Part shown: positions 1 to 8,770 of the stretch, one piece after another
Position numbering within the stretch: position 1 is the first letter of the stretch
Layout of the letters: each line of letters starts with the position of its first letter
Source: Nemertoderma westbladi
Taxonomy: Eukaryota > Xenacoelomorpha > Nemertodermatida > Nemertodermatidae
Assembly: GCA_032718475.1 (NCBI GenBank)
Contig: JAUCBJ010003488.1
Span: 1-24,953, forward strand
Direction of reading: 5' to 3'
DNA: 24,953 bases
Program-made: the position numbers and the translations under genes
The notes under the pieces: model-generated
The model's input: the letters and a program-made list of their open reading frames with translations, nothing else
Databases searched by the model: none
What the model was told of the DNA's origin: nothing

Positions 1-1296
1 CACTTTTCTTTTCGCTTCTGCCTCTGCCGCTGCCGCTGCCGCTTTCCTTTCCATTTCGTCGGCTTTACTTTCCTCTTCAGCTGCTTTCCTTTCAGCTTCG
101 GCAGCTGCTACTGCTGCTTTCTTTCTGTCTTCTATACGTTTTTTCTTTACTTGCTTTTCTTGGACTCGTGTGATGCGGAGTTGTTCATCAAATTTAGCCT
201 GGTTCGCAGCCCTCATTTCCACATCGATTGCGTCCAGCACAAGCTTGGTTCCTTCACTATTAGGGCTAAGCCCCTCTAACCTTCTCCTCAACTCGTCATC
301 ACCTAAAAAACGTTGATAGTCTGACAGATAGATGTCAATGGCATCCCTCTTATGCGGCTTCTCTGCCGTCGCTTCACTTTCCACTTGGGAAAAAGTAGCG
401 TCTGTTGATTCTCCATGGGTTGAGCGCTCCTCCAGCTGAGCTTTCCACTGAGCTGTTCCTTGAACCTGGCGACTCACCCGTTGAAACCAAGTCTTTACGG
501 CAACTTGCAACGACGTGTCTTGTCTTCTTTTAGAAGCCTCTTCAAAGGCTGATAATATTAGCCTGATTCGCAGAATTCTTTCTCTAACTTGATAAAGCAG
601 TTGTCCCTGCTCTTGAGGTCCTTGAGGTTGTTGTAACAGTTGTTTTTCTATTCGCTCCATAGAGCTGAAGAATCCCTGTGCGTATCCGGCTGCGGACCTC
701 TTCCACACAGCTGGATCGATGGTTTCCTTGGCTACTCCCATCCGGTGTATGTCTTCCCAGGCAGCTTCTGATAAATCAAACGGGAGTCCGGGTCTGGGGA
801 AGTTCCATTGCGACTCGACAATAGACTTCAGTTCTTCCCTCGTGTATCCCGCATAACTATCTTTAGTTGATCGCTGACTTCTCGCCCAATCGATCTGGTG
901 TTCTTCCACCGCAATCAATAACCTAGTGAGTACGGCTGCAGGAAGGATGAGAAGGGGATCCGAATAAACCGAATCCATCATCTTTGCTCCGCGTTCGGGT
1001 GTCAGCTCTACAGTATCCTCACTACTGGAGCTGTTGGGCCGTTGAGAAATAAGTTCTTGGCTCGCGGGTTGTTGCTGTTCTGCTGCTTCTTGGTCCCGCT
1101 TGACCTGAGCTCGAGTGCCTATGATAGACCTACGATGTTGGACCAGCCTAGGTTCTGTTATTACTACAGGAGGGATGACCTTCCTCACAGTGGGAGGTGA
1201 ACTGAACTTACGACTAGACGGTTCTACGCCTCTATCTGAGTCGCAGATAGTTACATCTAATAAACTGTCTGACAGGTTCTGCTTAGTATCAGACAT
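1..1296 (-). CDS. Unrecognised coiled-coil protein, 432-codon 5' part, runs off the left edge
   Basis: The minus strand is open from an ATG at 1294-1296 to the window edge, 432 codons with no stop. An in-frame TAA lies 12 codons upstream of this ATG, and no other ATG intervenes, which supports the start. By eye the product begins MSDTKQNLSDSLLDVT. It has a Ser/Pro/Gln-rich, probably disordered first 100 residues, then a more globular segment (about residues 115-330) with several Trp residues (motifs such as AAWEDIHRMGV and AVWKRSAAGYAQGFF). From about residue 340 it becomes a charged helix that ends in an Ala/Glu/Lys/Arg coiled coil. No zinc knuckle, protease, polymerase or transposase motif is visible. 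The lack of stops in so repeat-rich a neighbourhood suggests a recently active element, perhaps the gag-like first ORF of a retroelement. A host gene exon is equally possible. The ORF is certain; the function is unknown. Confidence 0.75.
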   Translation of the reverse strand, partial: MSDTKQNLSDSLLDVTICDSDRGVEPSSRKFSSPPTVRKVIPPVVITEPRLVQHRRSIIGTRAQVKRDQEAAEQQQPASQELISQRPNSSSSEDTVELTPERGAKMMDSVYSDPLLILPAAVLTRLLIAVEEHQIDWARSQRSTKDSYAGYTREELKSIVESQWNFPRPGLPFDLSEAAWEDIHRMGVAKETIDPAVWKRSAAGYAQGFFSSMERIEKQLLQQPQGPQEQGQLLYQVRERILRIRLILSAFEEASKRRQDTSLQVAVKTWFQRVSRQVQGTAQWKAQLEERSTHGESTDATFSQVESEATAEKPHKRDAIDIYLSDYQRFLGDDELRRRLEGLSPNSEGTKLVLDAIDVEMRAANQAKFDEQLRITRVQEKQVKKKRIEDRKKAAVAAAEAERKAAEEESKADEMERKAAAAAAEAEAKRKV

Positions 1297-1664
1297 GTTT
1301 ATGTGTACAGTTGAATGCCTACTGCTATATTACAGTCTGAGCAAGTCTAGTAACTCAGTATTAACTGCTAGCCTAGTAATTAATTACCGATACTGCTACT
1401 CGGTGTAGCGTGATATATATAATATATTAGAATACCGGTATGCTTATAGTATATATAAGTATTATTACAGACTAGATTTATCACAGAATACCGGTATAAT
1501 TTTAGCACAAATATATATAAATATATAATAGGCCTATCGGGAATACCGGTATACAGCTTACAGTTATAGTATATATAAGTATAATTCTGGACTAGAATTA
1601 ATTATAAAGTACCGGTATAATTTCAGCCTAAATTTATAGAAATAAAGATAATAGGCCTATCGTA
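1297..1664. repeat. Two ~120-bp tandem repeats upstream of the 432-codon ORF
   Basis: After about 145 bp of leader, a unit beginning TTATAGTATATATAAGTAT starts at 1444 and again at 1564. Each unit contains TATA-like runs, an AATACCGGTAT or GTACCGGTAT palindrome and an AATAGGCCTATCG block. The second unit is interrupted at 1665-1670 by element 1 and resumes at 7826 (GGTATACC). The units lie 5' of the minus-strand ORF, so they could include its promoter, but this is inference only. Confidence 0.7.
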
Positions 1665-1670
1665 AATACC
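1665..1670. repeat. Target-site duplication AATACC, left copy
   Basis: AATACC at 1665-1670 directly precedes the element tip TACGGTGGCTG. The same six bases follow the other tip at 7820-7825. The neighbouring repeat unit at about 1541 shows the uninterrupted form, AATACCGGTATAC, which acts as an internal empty-site reference. Confidence 0.9.
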
Positions 1671-2166
1671 TACGGTGGCTGATTGCGGCCAATTATTTCC
1701 ATTTTTTTAATGTTTATCACCCGGGTGAAAAACATTTATCACCCGGGTGAAAAACATTTATCACCCGGGTGAAAAACATTTATCACCCGGGTGAAAAACA
1801 TTTATCACCCGGGTGAAAAACATTTATCACCCGGGTGAAAAACATTTATCACCCGGGTGAAAAACATTTATCACCCGGGTGAAAAACATTTATCACCCGG
1901 GTGAAAAACATTTATCACCCGGGTGAAAAACATTTATCACCTGGGTGAAAAACATTTATCACCCGGGTGAAAAACATTTATCACCCGGGTGAAAAACATT
2001 TATCACCTGGGTGAAAAACATTTATCACCCGGGTGAAAAACATTTATCACCCGGGTAAAAAACATTTATCACCCGGGTGAAAAACATTTATCACCCGGGT
2101 GAAAAACATTTATCACCTGGGTGAAAAACATTTATCACCCGGGTGAAAAACATTTAAATGCTTAAA
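1671..2166 (+). repeat. Left composite inverted terminus: unique tip plus 20 x 22-bp repeats
   Basis: A 42-bp unique tip (1671-1712) is followed by exactly 20 tandem 22-bp units (1713-2152). Each unit is centred on the 12-bp palindrome TCACCCGGGTGA between A/T-rich arms. Inside the array the sequence CATTTAAATGCTTAAA (2151-2166) has an inverted match at 7250-7265, so the inverted repeat continues past the array. Three units read CACCTGGG, a C-to-T change at the CpG, and one reads GGGTAAAA. Tandem palindromes at both ends are good candidates for transposase binding sites. Confidence 0.93.
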
Positions 2167-2996
2167 GGCATTTGAATATTTTTTGATGTAAATCATTACA
2201 GGGTTTTATTTTTTAAATGTTTTTACAGCATATTGTAATGTGCCGTAAATTTTCTGTTAATAAATGGGCCTGTCAAATTACTACAAAACAGTAGGCCTAT
2301 ACAGTGAGTGTGATGTCATAGTTACCGTAGATAAACTGAAACTGACTGTAGTACATCCTGTGTGTGTATAAGCTTAAAGGGCTACATACCGCAAGGCGCA
2401 AACAGAAATTGGTCGATTTAGGCTGTTTTCCAATGTGACAGCGGATAATAGATTTGTTTGTGCGTGATTTGGCGAAACAATGCATATCCAGTGACAAGAT
2501 ATTTTGTAAAAGTTATTACGTTTTAATTAATGCACAATGAGTCTGTTCACGGTCTGACGGTCGTCTAAATAACAGCGTCTGGCAACTGGCAACCACGTAC
2601 AACGTCTCCCTAAAGAACAAATAAGGCCTACTGGAAACCGCTCTGTTTGCTATAGCACTACTGCATTATAACGACACCCCTAGCGCCTAGTACTTCCCGG
2701 TATATCAGTATAATAACTGATATACTGTACTGTACATAATCTAGTAACACGTGTTAACTTTCGTGTATTGTTTTGGTTCCCCCAAGCAGTTATTATCAAC
2801 CAGACACACAAATAGGCCTATACTTACTTCATACAGCTAATACAGTAGTAGCTAAGTAAATTAAAACTAAAACTACTGTAAAAGTAAAATTCAAACTCTT
2901 GACATAACTATATCCTTGTTTGTATAAGCCTAAGGTGGTTGTAGTCTACTGTGCATACAATAAACCAATATTAGTTCCTTTAGGAAATTTTCCAGA
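2167..2996 (+). promoter_or_regulatory. Leader / promoter region of the HECT gene
   Basis: This stretch lies between the left array and the HECT start codon and has no convincing coding potential. It must hold the gene's promoter if the element is autonomous. Just before the ATG is a splice-acceptor-like tract (TTAGTTCCTTTAG at about 2971-2983), so a 5' UTR intron is possible. An in-frame TAA at about 2960 separates the ORF from anything upstream. Confidence 0.35.
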
Positions 2997-5090
2997 ATGG
3001 CTGATAGAGTAGTTGGTGCGAAAGTTGGTGAAACTGTATCCAGCAACAAGAGACGGCTAATATCGAACTTACGTCATGATTTAAACACACGTATTGAGGA
3101 AATTCGTTCTGCTGTTGGTACCAGCTCTGGAACCAGCAGTCGCCCAAATTCTGCAGGCTTACCCCAAGGCCGGCCATGTAAGGAATGTAACACAGTAATT
3201 GTGAAGATGAAAGTTAAAGTAAGCGGTGATAGTTTTAACCAAGCAGTTTTAGTTAAAAAGCCACTTGGCGAGTCGAATGGGATGTGTATGAAGTTGCCAA
3301 TGACAGAGAATATTGATACTGTTAGAGTGCTAATTGAGGATAAGGTATTTCCAGAAGGGACCGCTAATGAGTCTTTAATAAGGCAAGATTTTCCTGGATA
3401 TAAGTCTGAATATGCATCCTTTGATTTGACAAACATGCTTGGGGACTCCCTAAGCACTTTTAAACATTTACGTGAATACACTATAACGAAGTGTATCCAT
3501 GGTACTTTGAAAATTTGTCTGTTGGGGTTTCTAACTGACTCTAATAGAAGTAACTTTGATGAGGACCTTGAACAATTGCTCAATGGGATAGATCATGTAG
3601 ATGACGCTGAGGATGTTGTTACGGTGGAATCGTGTCGTATTATTTGCTCAGGTTGTGGTAGATCGCGTGAGGAATCGGAGGTTGACTGCTTTTTTTGCCG
3701 AATCCAACATGAAGTGAATGAGTCTATTAGAGTAGATAACTTTCGTCAACAACATCCTCGGAACATTCAAAGACCGGTTCGTTATGTTCGTTCTCTCGGA
3801 GGAGATGTTGCTGATTCAGACAGCACAAAGGAGGACAGTTGTACTGAAATTAATTCGAATTCATTGCAACCCATGGGCCGAGAAGAACTGGCCAGTTATC
3901 ACTCATCATTTTTTGGTGATCACCGTAACCCCACTTCTGAAAGTATGGAAAATGATATTTCTTTTTTCAAAGTATTGAGCAGCAAATTTGAGAGCTTCAA
4001 ATCCTGCAATACATCATATACCATGTTTGAGATACCGCGGGCTAGGGTAGTGGAAAGTATCTACGATATACTTGAAGAATCCGAAATGTCTACTCCCATC
4101 ATTATGACTAAGTTTATCGGTGAAGATGGCGTTGACACAGGAGGTCTGACTCGTGATATGTTTTCGTTGTTCTTTTGCCATCAAAGTGGAGAGCTATTTC
4201 GTGGAACATATCCGAAATTTGCGTTTCGACACAATATTGGGTGTCTAGATAAATTTGAATTCCTTGGTAGAATGACTGCCCTAGCTTTGTTGAATGGCGC
4301 ACCGGGGCCGCACTTCTTCTCCCCATCTGTAGCTTCATCCATTCTCGAGATTCCTTATTCGGTTAACATTGATGAGCTACCTTTAGAAGAGAGCGATATC
4401 ATAGAGAAGATTAAAGCATTGGATGACGTAAAGGATGAAAAAGCTTTCTCCGATTTAGTTGGAAACTTCAGTGAAAGGTTTGAAATGGGTTTAACATCAG
4501 CTCAGATTTCATTCGAAGAGAAGAACTCTGCAATAGAAATTCTTTGTCGCCATATTCTGATTAGCACATGTATGGAGGAGATTCAAAGTTACAGGAAAGG
4601 CTTGCAATTCTTCAGTGTTTTGGATATTATGAAGCTGTATCCTGATGATGCTCTGAAAGAGCTCATCCATGAGCTTGTTACAGTAGACGATGTTAAACGT
4701 TGCTTCAGTCCATCATACACATCGCCTGATAAATCTAGGGAGAGAGAAAAAGAACAAGAAATTGCTTTTAAGTTTAATATGTTCTTAACAAAGGTCAGTA
4801 AAGGATTACTCAAGGCCCAAGTTTATGACTACGAGTGCGATGCAACAGAAGAGAAAGTGCTAAGTCTTGGCGATATATTGCAGTTCGGTTCAGGATCTCG
4901 ATTTCCCAACTTTAAGGGAACGTTGCAGTTTGATAGAACGGATGATAGTCAGCGACGAGTTAATTCGGATACATGCGCAATGATTATTCATTTTCCGTTG
5001 AATGATAGATATCTCTTAGGGTCAACTAAAAAGTTCTGCCGTAACGTGGCTGACGATATTTTTGATGATCTCGGATTCGGTCAGATATAA
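2997..5090 (+). CDS. HECT-domain E3 ubiquitin ligase encoded by the transposon (697 aa)
   Basis: HECT ligases take ubiquitin from an E2 onto a catalytic cysteine and pass it to a substrate. Residues 1-60 are basic and low in complexity. A CxxC lies at C61/C64. C217/C220 and C231/C234 form a CxxC-x10-CxxC zinc-ribbon-like pair with C213 just before. The HECT domain spans about 344-697. The N-lobe signature GEDGVDTGGLTRDMF starts near residue 375, and the C-terminal catalytic block SDTCAMIIHFPL places the active cysteine at residue 660. The frame is unbroken and starts at the first ATG after an in-frame stop. Animal proteins with such a short HECT architecture are often annotated G2E3-like, but I cannot assign orthology. 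It sits inside element 1, convergent with the transposase. Its role in transposition is unknown; it might modify the transposase or host factors. Confidence 0.9.
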   Translation: MADRVVGAKVGETVSSNKRRLISNLRHDLNTRIEEIRSAVGTSSGTSSRPNSAGLPQGRPCKECNTVIVKMKVKVSGDSFNQAVLVKKPLGESNGMCMKLPMTENIDTVRVLIEDKVFPEGTANESLIRQDFPGYKSEYASFDLTNMLGDSLSTFKHLREYTITKCIHGTLKICLLGFLTDSNRSNFDEDLEQLLNGIDHVDDAEDVVTVESCRIICSGCGRSREESEVDCFFCRIQHEVNESIRVDNFRQQHPRNIQRPVRYVRSLGGDVADSDSTKEDSCTEINSNSLQPMGREELASYHSSFFGDHRNPTSESMENDISFFKVLSSKFESFKSCNTSYTMFEIPRARVVESIYDILEESEMSTPIIMTKFIGEDGVDTGGLTRDMFSLFFCHQSGELFRGTYPKFAFRHNIGCLDKFEFLGRMTALALLNGAPGPHFFSPSVASSILEIPYSVNIDELPLEESDIIEKIKALDDVKDEKAFSDLVGNFSERFEMGLTSAQISFEEKNSAIEILCRHILISTCMEEIQSYRKGLQFFSVLDIMKLYPDDALKELIHELVTVDDVKRCFSPSYTSPDKSREREKEQEIAFKFNMFLTKVSKGLLKAQVYDYECDATEEKVLSLGDILQFGSGSRFPNFKGTLQFDRTDDSQRRVNSDTCAMIIHFPLNDRYLLGSTKKFCRNVADDIFDDLGFGQI

Positions 5091-5301
5091 CTCAACTTGT
5101 TAAACTTGGTTAGATATAGCTAAACTTGTATACTACAACCCAGAACTGCCAACCGAACTTTGAATACTTTGTTTATTACGTAGTGAAACTTTTAGAAGTT
5201 TTTCATTTTTAGTACAATTGATGTGTCTTAGTAAAGATTTAAATGTGTTTGAACGTTAAAATGTTTAATTTATTAACAAGGGAGGGTGTGCAAGCAAAGG
5301 C

Positions 5302-5344
5302 GGGGTGGGTTGGGTGGGGCGATAAATCCTTTAGAGCAATAAAT
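5302..5344 (+). terminator. G-quadruplex motif followed by poly(A) signal, 3' end of the HECT gene
   Basis: GGGGTGGGTTGGGTGGGG at 5302-5319 fits a canonical four-tract G-quadruplex on the sense strand. AATAAA follows at 5339-5344, about 250 bp after the stop codon. G-rich tracts near poly(A) sites can pause polymerase, so this is a plausible 3'-end signal, inferred from the motifs. Confidence 0.5.
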
Positions 5345-5544
5345 AAGCATAATAAAATAAAAATAAGATAAAAAATATATGCATAAATTTGCAGCGCCAC
5401 CTACTGTAGTGGTGCAGAATTATTTTCACAAAATTTCGCCTGATAATTATGTTGCCCCATCTTTGATCTATCACATAAAAAACTTTAATTTGATTAGATT
5501 CAAAACTATAAAAGTACTAGTATTAACTAATATTAAATAGCGAA

Positions 5545-5904
5545 AAATAAAATTTATATGACCCCCCCCCCCCCCCCCCCGATATGGATCATATAAATTT
5601 TATTTGTTTATTTTAATATTAATAGTTAAATTTAAGAATACAATTAAATACTACGTGGGAAATAAACGTATAACATTTAATTATATTACTGGGGCGAGGG
5701 GGGGGGGGGGGGGGGGGGGGGGTGCATGGATTTTAAAATAATTATTGGATTACACAAATCGATCAATCAAACATTAATAATTATTATTAAGGTCAACATT
5801 TTTAATTAGTAATTAATTAATTATTAATCATTAAATGCATATATATGCATTTTCGGTGGACTACTGTATATTGAATTGAAATTACCCCCCCCCCCCCCCC
5901 CCCC
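5545..5904. repeat. Homopolymer tracts and a 17-bp hairpin between the convergent genes
   Basis: A run of 19 C (5562-5580) sits in the loop of a perfect 17-bp inverted repeat (5545-5561 with 5589-5605). A run of 25 G lies at 5698-5722 and a run of 20 C at 5885-5904. The rest of 5091-5987 is AT-rich and non-coding, with further AATAAA-type motifs. Run lengths in an assembly should be treated as approximate. Confidence 0.8.
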
Positions 5905-5987
5905 AACTTAAAGATTGAACCTTCCCGAGCAAAAAATGTCTGTAATACCTAAGAAAGTCTGTCAATATATTATATTGATATTAGATT

Positions 5988-7136
5988 TTATGATCGTTCA
6001 ATATTATTTAAAAGGTAACTACATGTGTTCTCACAGTCAGTCAAGTTCTGACAGTTAGCTGGTGTCTTGATCGTTGGGGGCGCCTCATCTTCTGCAAGAA
6101 TGTAGTCTCCAGCCAACTCCATAGAGCGAATGCAAGTTGGGTTTGAACTGGTAAATATGTTCAGTAGATTGATATCATGATCACTAACAGTTTCTATATA
6201 GTTCGGTACGTCAAGGTATAACAAATCTGGTTTACCTCCCGGTGATATCAAACTACTAGTGCGAATTCTGTGGCTATTCCATCGTTGCTTTATAAGATTC
6301 AAGACACGCTGTAAGTAGTTCATATAAGTGAAGCGTACAACCTGCACATGAAGTTCGTCGTCGAAGTTAATGACACCGTTTATTGCTAACTCGTTAAAGT
6401 GTGTTAACCATTCCGACATTCCCAAAACTGGGAATTTGGACCACCAGGCCTCAATTCTTTGATTCCTCGAACTCTTCCCCTGGATATATGCGCATCCTGC
6501 AGTACTTCTTATCCTGCAGAACTTCTGAATGATTTCTATGTTCACATTCTCTGTGCCACGATCTGTACGTACTATATGTGGGACGCCGCCAATATCTTTT
6601 ATTGTTTCTAGGAAGTAACCGGCCACTACAAAGGGGTCGTTATTAGTACTCGAACACTTAAGCCATAATATACGTCTACTGTAACCGTCGATTGCTCCAT
6701 GAACAGCAAATCCAAATGGTTTTAATTTGTCCCACCCATCAACGTGCATGAGAAAGTTGGGACCCTTCGCCTGGTAAGTCCTGCGAACTAGTTTCCTAGA
6801 AATTCTAGTCTGTAAAGCTTCAGGATTGAAAATCTCCAATAAACTAGCGATGAGTTTTCGAGGGACGAATAATTTATGTTCAGTCATTAATATTTGCTGG
6901 AGTTGTCTGTATCCACATGTAGGACGACTATTGGCTTCCTCCTCTATAATTGAAAGTGTTTGTTCGAATTGTTGAACATTTAGACGTCGTGATAGACCAA
7001 GGTTATGTACATATCGCCGAATAGTTCTATGAGATCGTATTATACTGTACTTTTCAAACAGCAATCGTGTGATCTCTTTATATGTGAAGCCATCCCAGAA
7101 AAAGTTTTGTATGACAGAGTGAATATCCAAATCCAT
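5988..7136 (-). CDS. DDE integrase-type transposase (382 aa)
   Basis: This protein should cut and join the transposon ends. Residues 12-50 form a helix-turn-helix (GFTYKEITRLLFEKY followed by SHRTIRRYVHNLGLSRR), the expected DNA-binding part. The retroviral-integrase-like core spans about 125-300. D133 lies in MHVDGWDKL, D192 in VRTDRGTEN and E229 in NQRIEAWW, giving a DD(36)E triad close to the DD(35)E of IS3 transposases and retroviral integrases. The GYRQLQQIL segment near residue 75 also recalls IS3-type proteins. The frame is unbroken. Its start lies about 115 bp inside the right inverted terminus, and the gene faces the HECT gene. No polymerase, protease or RNase H is present, which argues against a retroelement or Polinton. 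It is probably the autonomous transposase of element 1. Confidence 0.9.
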   Translation of the reverse strand: MDLDIHSVIQNFFWDGFTYKEITRLLFEKYSIIRSHRTIRRYVHNLGLSRRLNVQQFEQTLSIIEEEANSRPTCGYRQLQQILMTEHKLFVPRKLIASLLEIFNPEALQTRISRKLVRRTYQAKGPNFLMHVDGWDKLKPFGFAVHGAIDGYSRRILWLKCSSTNNDPFVVAGYFLETIKDIGGVPHIVRTDRGTENVNIEIIQKFCRIRSTAGCAYIQGKSSRNQRIEAWWSKFPVLGMSEWLTHFNELAINGVINFDDELHVQVVRFTYMNYLQRVLNLIKQRWNSHRIRTSSLISPGGKPDLLYLDVPNYIETVSDHDINLLNIFTSSNPTCIRSMELAGDYILAEDEAPPTIKTPANCQNLTDCENTCSYLLNNIERS

Positions 7137-7249
7137 AAAAATTGCTAGTACTAAACACCTACACTATGATGCTAGACAGGAACATTACAATGTAAAAACA
7201 TTTAAAAAACAAAATAATTTATTGATTTACAACAAAAGATGCGAATTAT

Positions 7250-7819
7250 TTTAAGCATTTAAATGTACCCTGTAATTTCACCCGGGTAATAAATGTTTTT
7301 CACCTGGGTGATAAATGTTTTTCACCCGGGTGATAAATGTTTTTCACCCGGGTGATAAATGTTTTTCACCCGGGTGATAAATGTTTTTCACCCGGGTGAT
7401 AAATGTTTTTCACCCGGGTGATAAATGTTTTTCACCCGGGTGGTAAATGTTTTTCACCCGGGTGATAAATGTTTTTCACCCGGGTGATAAATGTTTTTCA
7501 CCCGGGTGATAAATGTTTTTCACCCGGGTGATAAATGTTTTTCACCCGGGTGATAAATGTTTTTCACCCGGGTGATAAATGTTTTTCACCCGGGTGATAA
7601 ATGTTTTTCACCCGGGTGATAAATGTTTTTCACCCGGGTGATAAATGTTTTTCACCCGGGTGATAAATGTTTTTCACCCGGGTGATAAATGTTTTTCACC
7701 CGGGTGATAAATGTTTTTCACCCGGGTGATAAATGTTTTTCACCCGGGTGATAAATGTTTTTCACCCGGGTGATAAACATTAAAAAAATTGAAATAATTG
7801 GCCGCAATCAGCCACCGTA
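7250..7819 (-). repeat. Right composite inverted terminus: 23 x 22-bp repeats plus unique tip
   Basis: This is the mirror image of the left terminus. The inner block TTTAAGCATTTAAATG lies at 7250-7265. Then come 23 tandem 22-bp units with palindromic centres spaced every 22 bp from 7279 to 7763, and a unique tip ending CAGCCACCGTA at 7819. One unit carries CACCTGGG, the innermost is degenerate (GGGTAATAAA), and one reads GGGTGGTAAA. The copy number differs from the left (23 against 20), as expected for tandem arrays that expand and contract. Confidence 0.93.
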
Positions 7820-7825
7820 AATACC
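7820..7825. repeat. Target-site duplication AATACC, right copy
   Basis: These six bases directly follow the right tip and match 1665-1670. The host sequence then continues GGTATACC, completing the ATACCGGTAT palindrome that was the target. Confidence 0.9.
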
Positions 7826-8770
7826 GGTATACCAATTATTTTAAATAATTGAATTTCTGAATTTTAGGGTTACTTGGTTACTTTACTTACTTTATTACCG
7901 TTATTTGAGCAGTAGTCCAACTGATATTGAGACCTAATGGGTGTATGGCAGGCCTACTATTTATAAATCGTTTGAGTTGATTTATAATATATATATACCC
8001 GTTGAAATGGGTTTTTGTCAATGTTTGAAATAAATGTTATTATTTCTGGGGAGTAATCACTACACAAAGCGGTGCGCTTTCAGTGAAGTGTTACTTATAG
8101 GACACTAAAACAAATAATGCTAATTTACCTAAGTTACTTAATACTACAAATTACGTACAATTCGGGTGAGATTACAATCTCTAAATAAACACAAAAATTT
8201 ACAAAAACACAAAATACAAATTTTCAGGGTAATTTTACAAGAAGTCTACAAACCAGCCTAACAAAGGGTTAGAATCTGGTTATTACAACGGACAGGGTAC
8301 TGCGGTATTTGAAAATAATACGTAGTAGTAAATACACTGCGTTGTCCAGATAGGAAAATACCACCGCCTGACGACCTATAGCCGTATCGCTATAGGTACT
8401 ACGTTATGTATCACGGAGTGTTCCTACCTAGAAGTTAATAGAGCTAATCGAACGTGCCTATCAACCACTTTACAACACAAATATAATGCCTATACTAATT
8501 ACTTTCGGAAAGCACTGTACACTAAACCCTAAATTAGGTACGAGTACTTGTACAACATATAATCGGTAGTTAAATATACTTGAACAGCTAAAAGAACCAC
8601 GGCATCTGCTGGAGTGACCGGTGCACAAAATCACCAGTCTTTACCTACGCCAAGCAGCCCGTGTAGTACCGGGGTTAATTTAACTATAGCGGTATGTATA
8701 ACAAACACAATTATTGTAGGAACAAACTTGGGGAATGAATGTTGCGAATAATCGCATAAACTCTGAATAA
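7826..8770. other. Flanking DNA without recognisable genes
   Basis: This AT-rich sequence continues the repeat unit interrupted by element 1. No reading frame of note is present on either strand. I see only short hairpins, for example CTATAGCCGTATCGCTATAG near 8380, and scattered AATAAA motifs. Confidence 0.5.

Larger units (their letters stand above)
1671..7819. mobile_element. Intact IS3EU-like DNA transposon with HECT E3 ligase and DDE integrase genes
   Basis: The element is 6,149 bp. Its tips are TACGGTGGCTGATTGCGG on the left and the inverted match ending CAGCCACCGTA on the right. About 55 terminal bases match with one mismatch before the tandem arrays. It is flanked by a perfect 6-bp duplication, AATACC. 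It holds a plus-strand HECT ligase gene and a minus-strand integrase-type transposase gene, convergent and both unbroken. From memory of the families, eukaryotic IS3-like (IS3EU) elements have 6-bp duplications and TAY...RTA tips, which fits. Polintons also make 6-bp duplications and carry integrase, but they are larger, begin AG, and encode a polymerase and virion genes absent here. Boundaries are seen directly; the superfamily name is inference. Confidence 0.88.

Noticed and set aside
1115-1408. 97-codon plus-strand frame
   Set aside because: It lies antisense to the 432-codon minus-strand frame and has no family resemblance.
1713-2152. CRISPR-like array of 22-bp repeats
   Set aside because: The units are contiguous, with no unique spacers between them, and the context is a eukaryotic transposon end.
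3074-3583. 169-codon minus-strand frame inside the HECT gene
   Set aside because: Shadow of the HECT coding strand; the HECT frame carries the recognisable domain.
1671-7819. Polinton/Maverick or retroviral origin for element 1
   Set aside because: Integrase and a 6-bp duplication fit, but polymerase B, ATPase, capsid and protease genes are absent, there is no LTR, and the tips are TAC...GTA.
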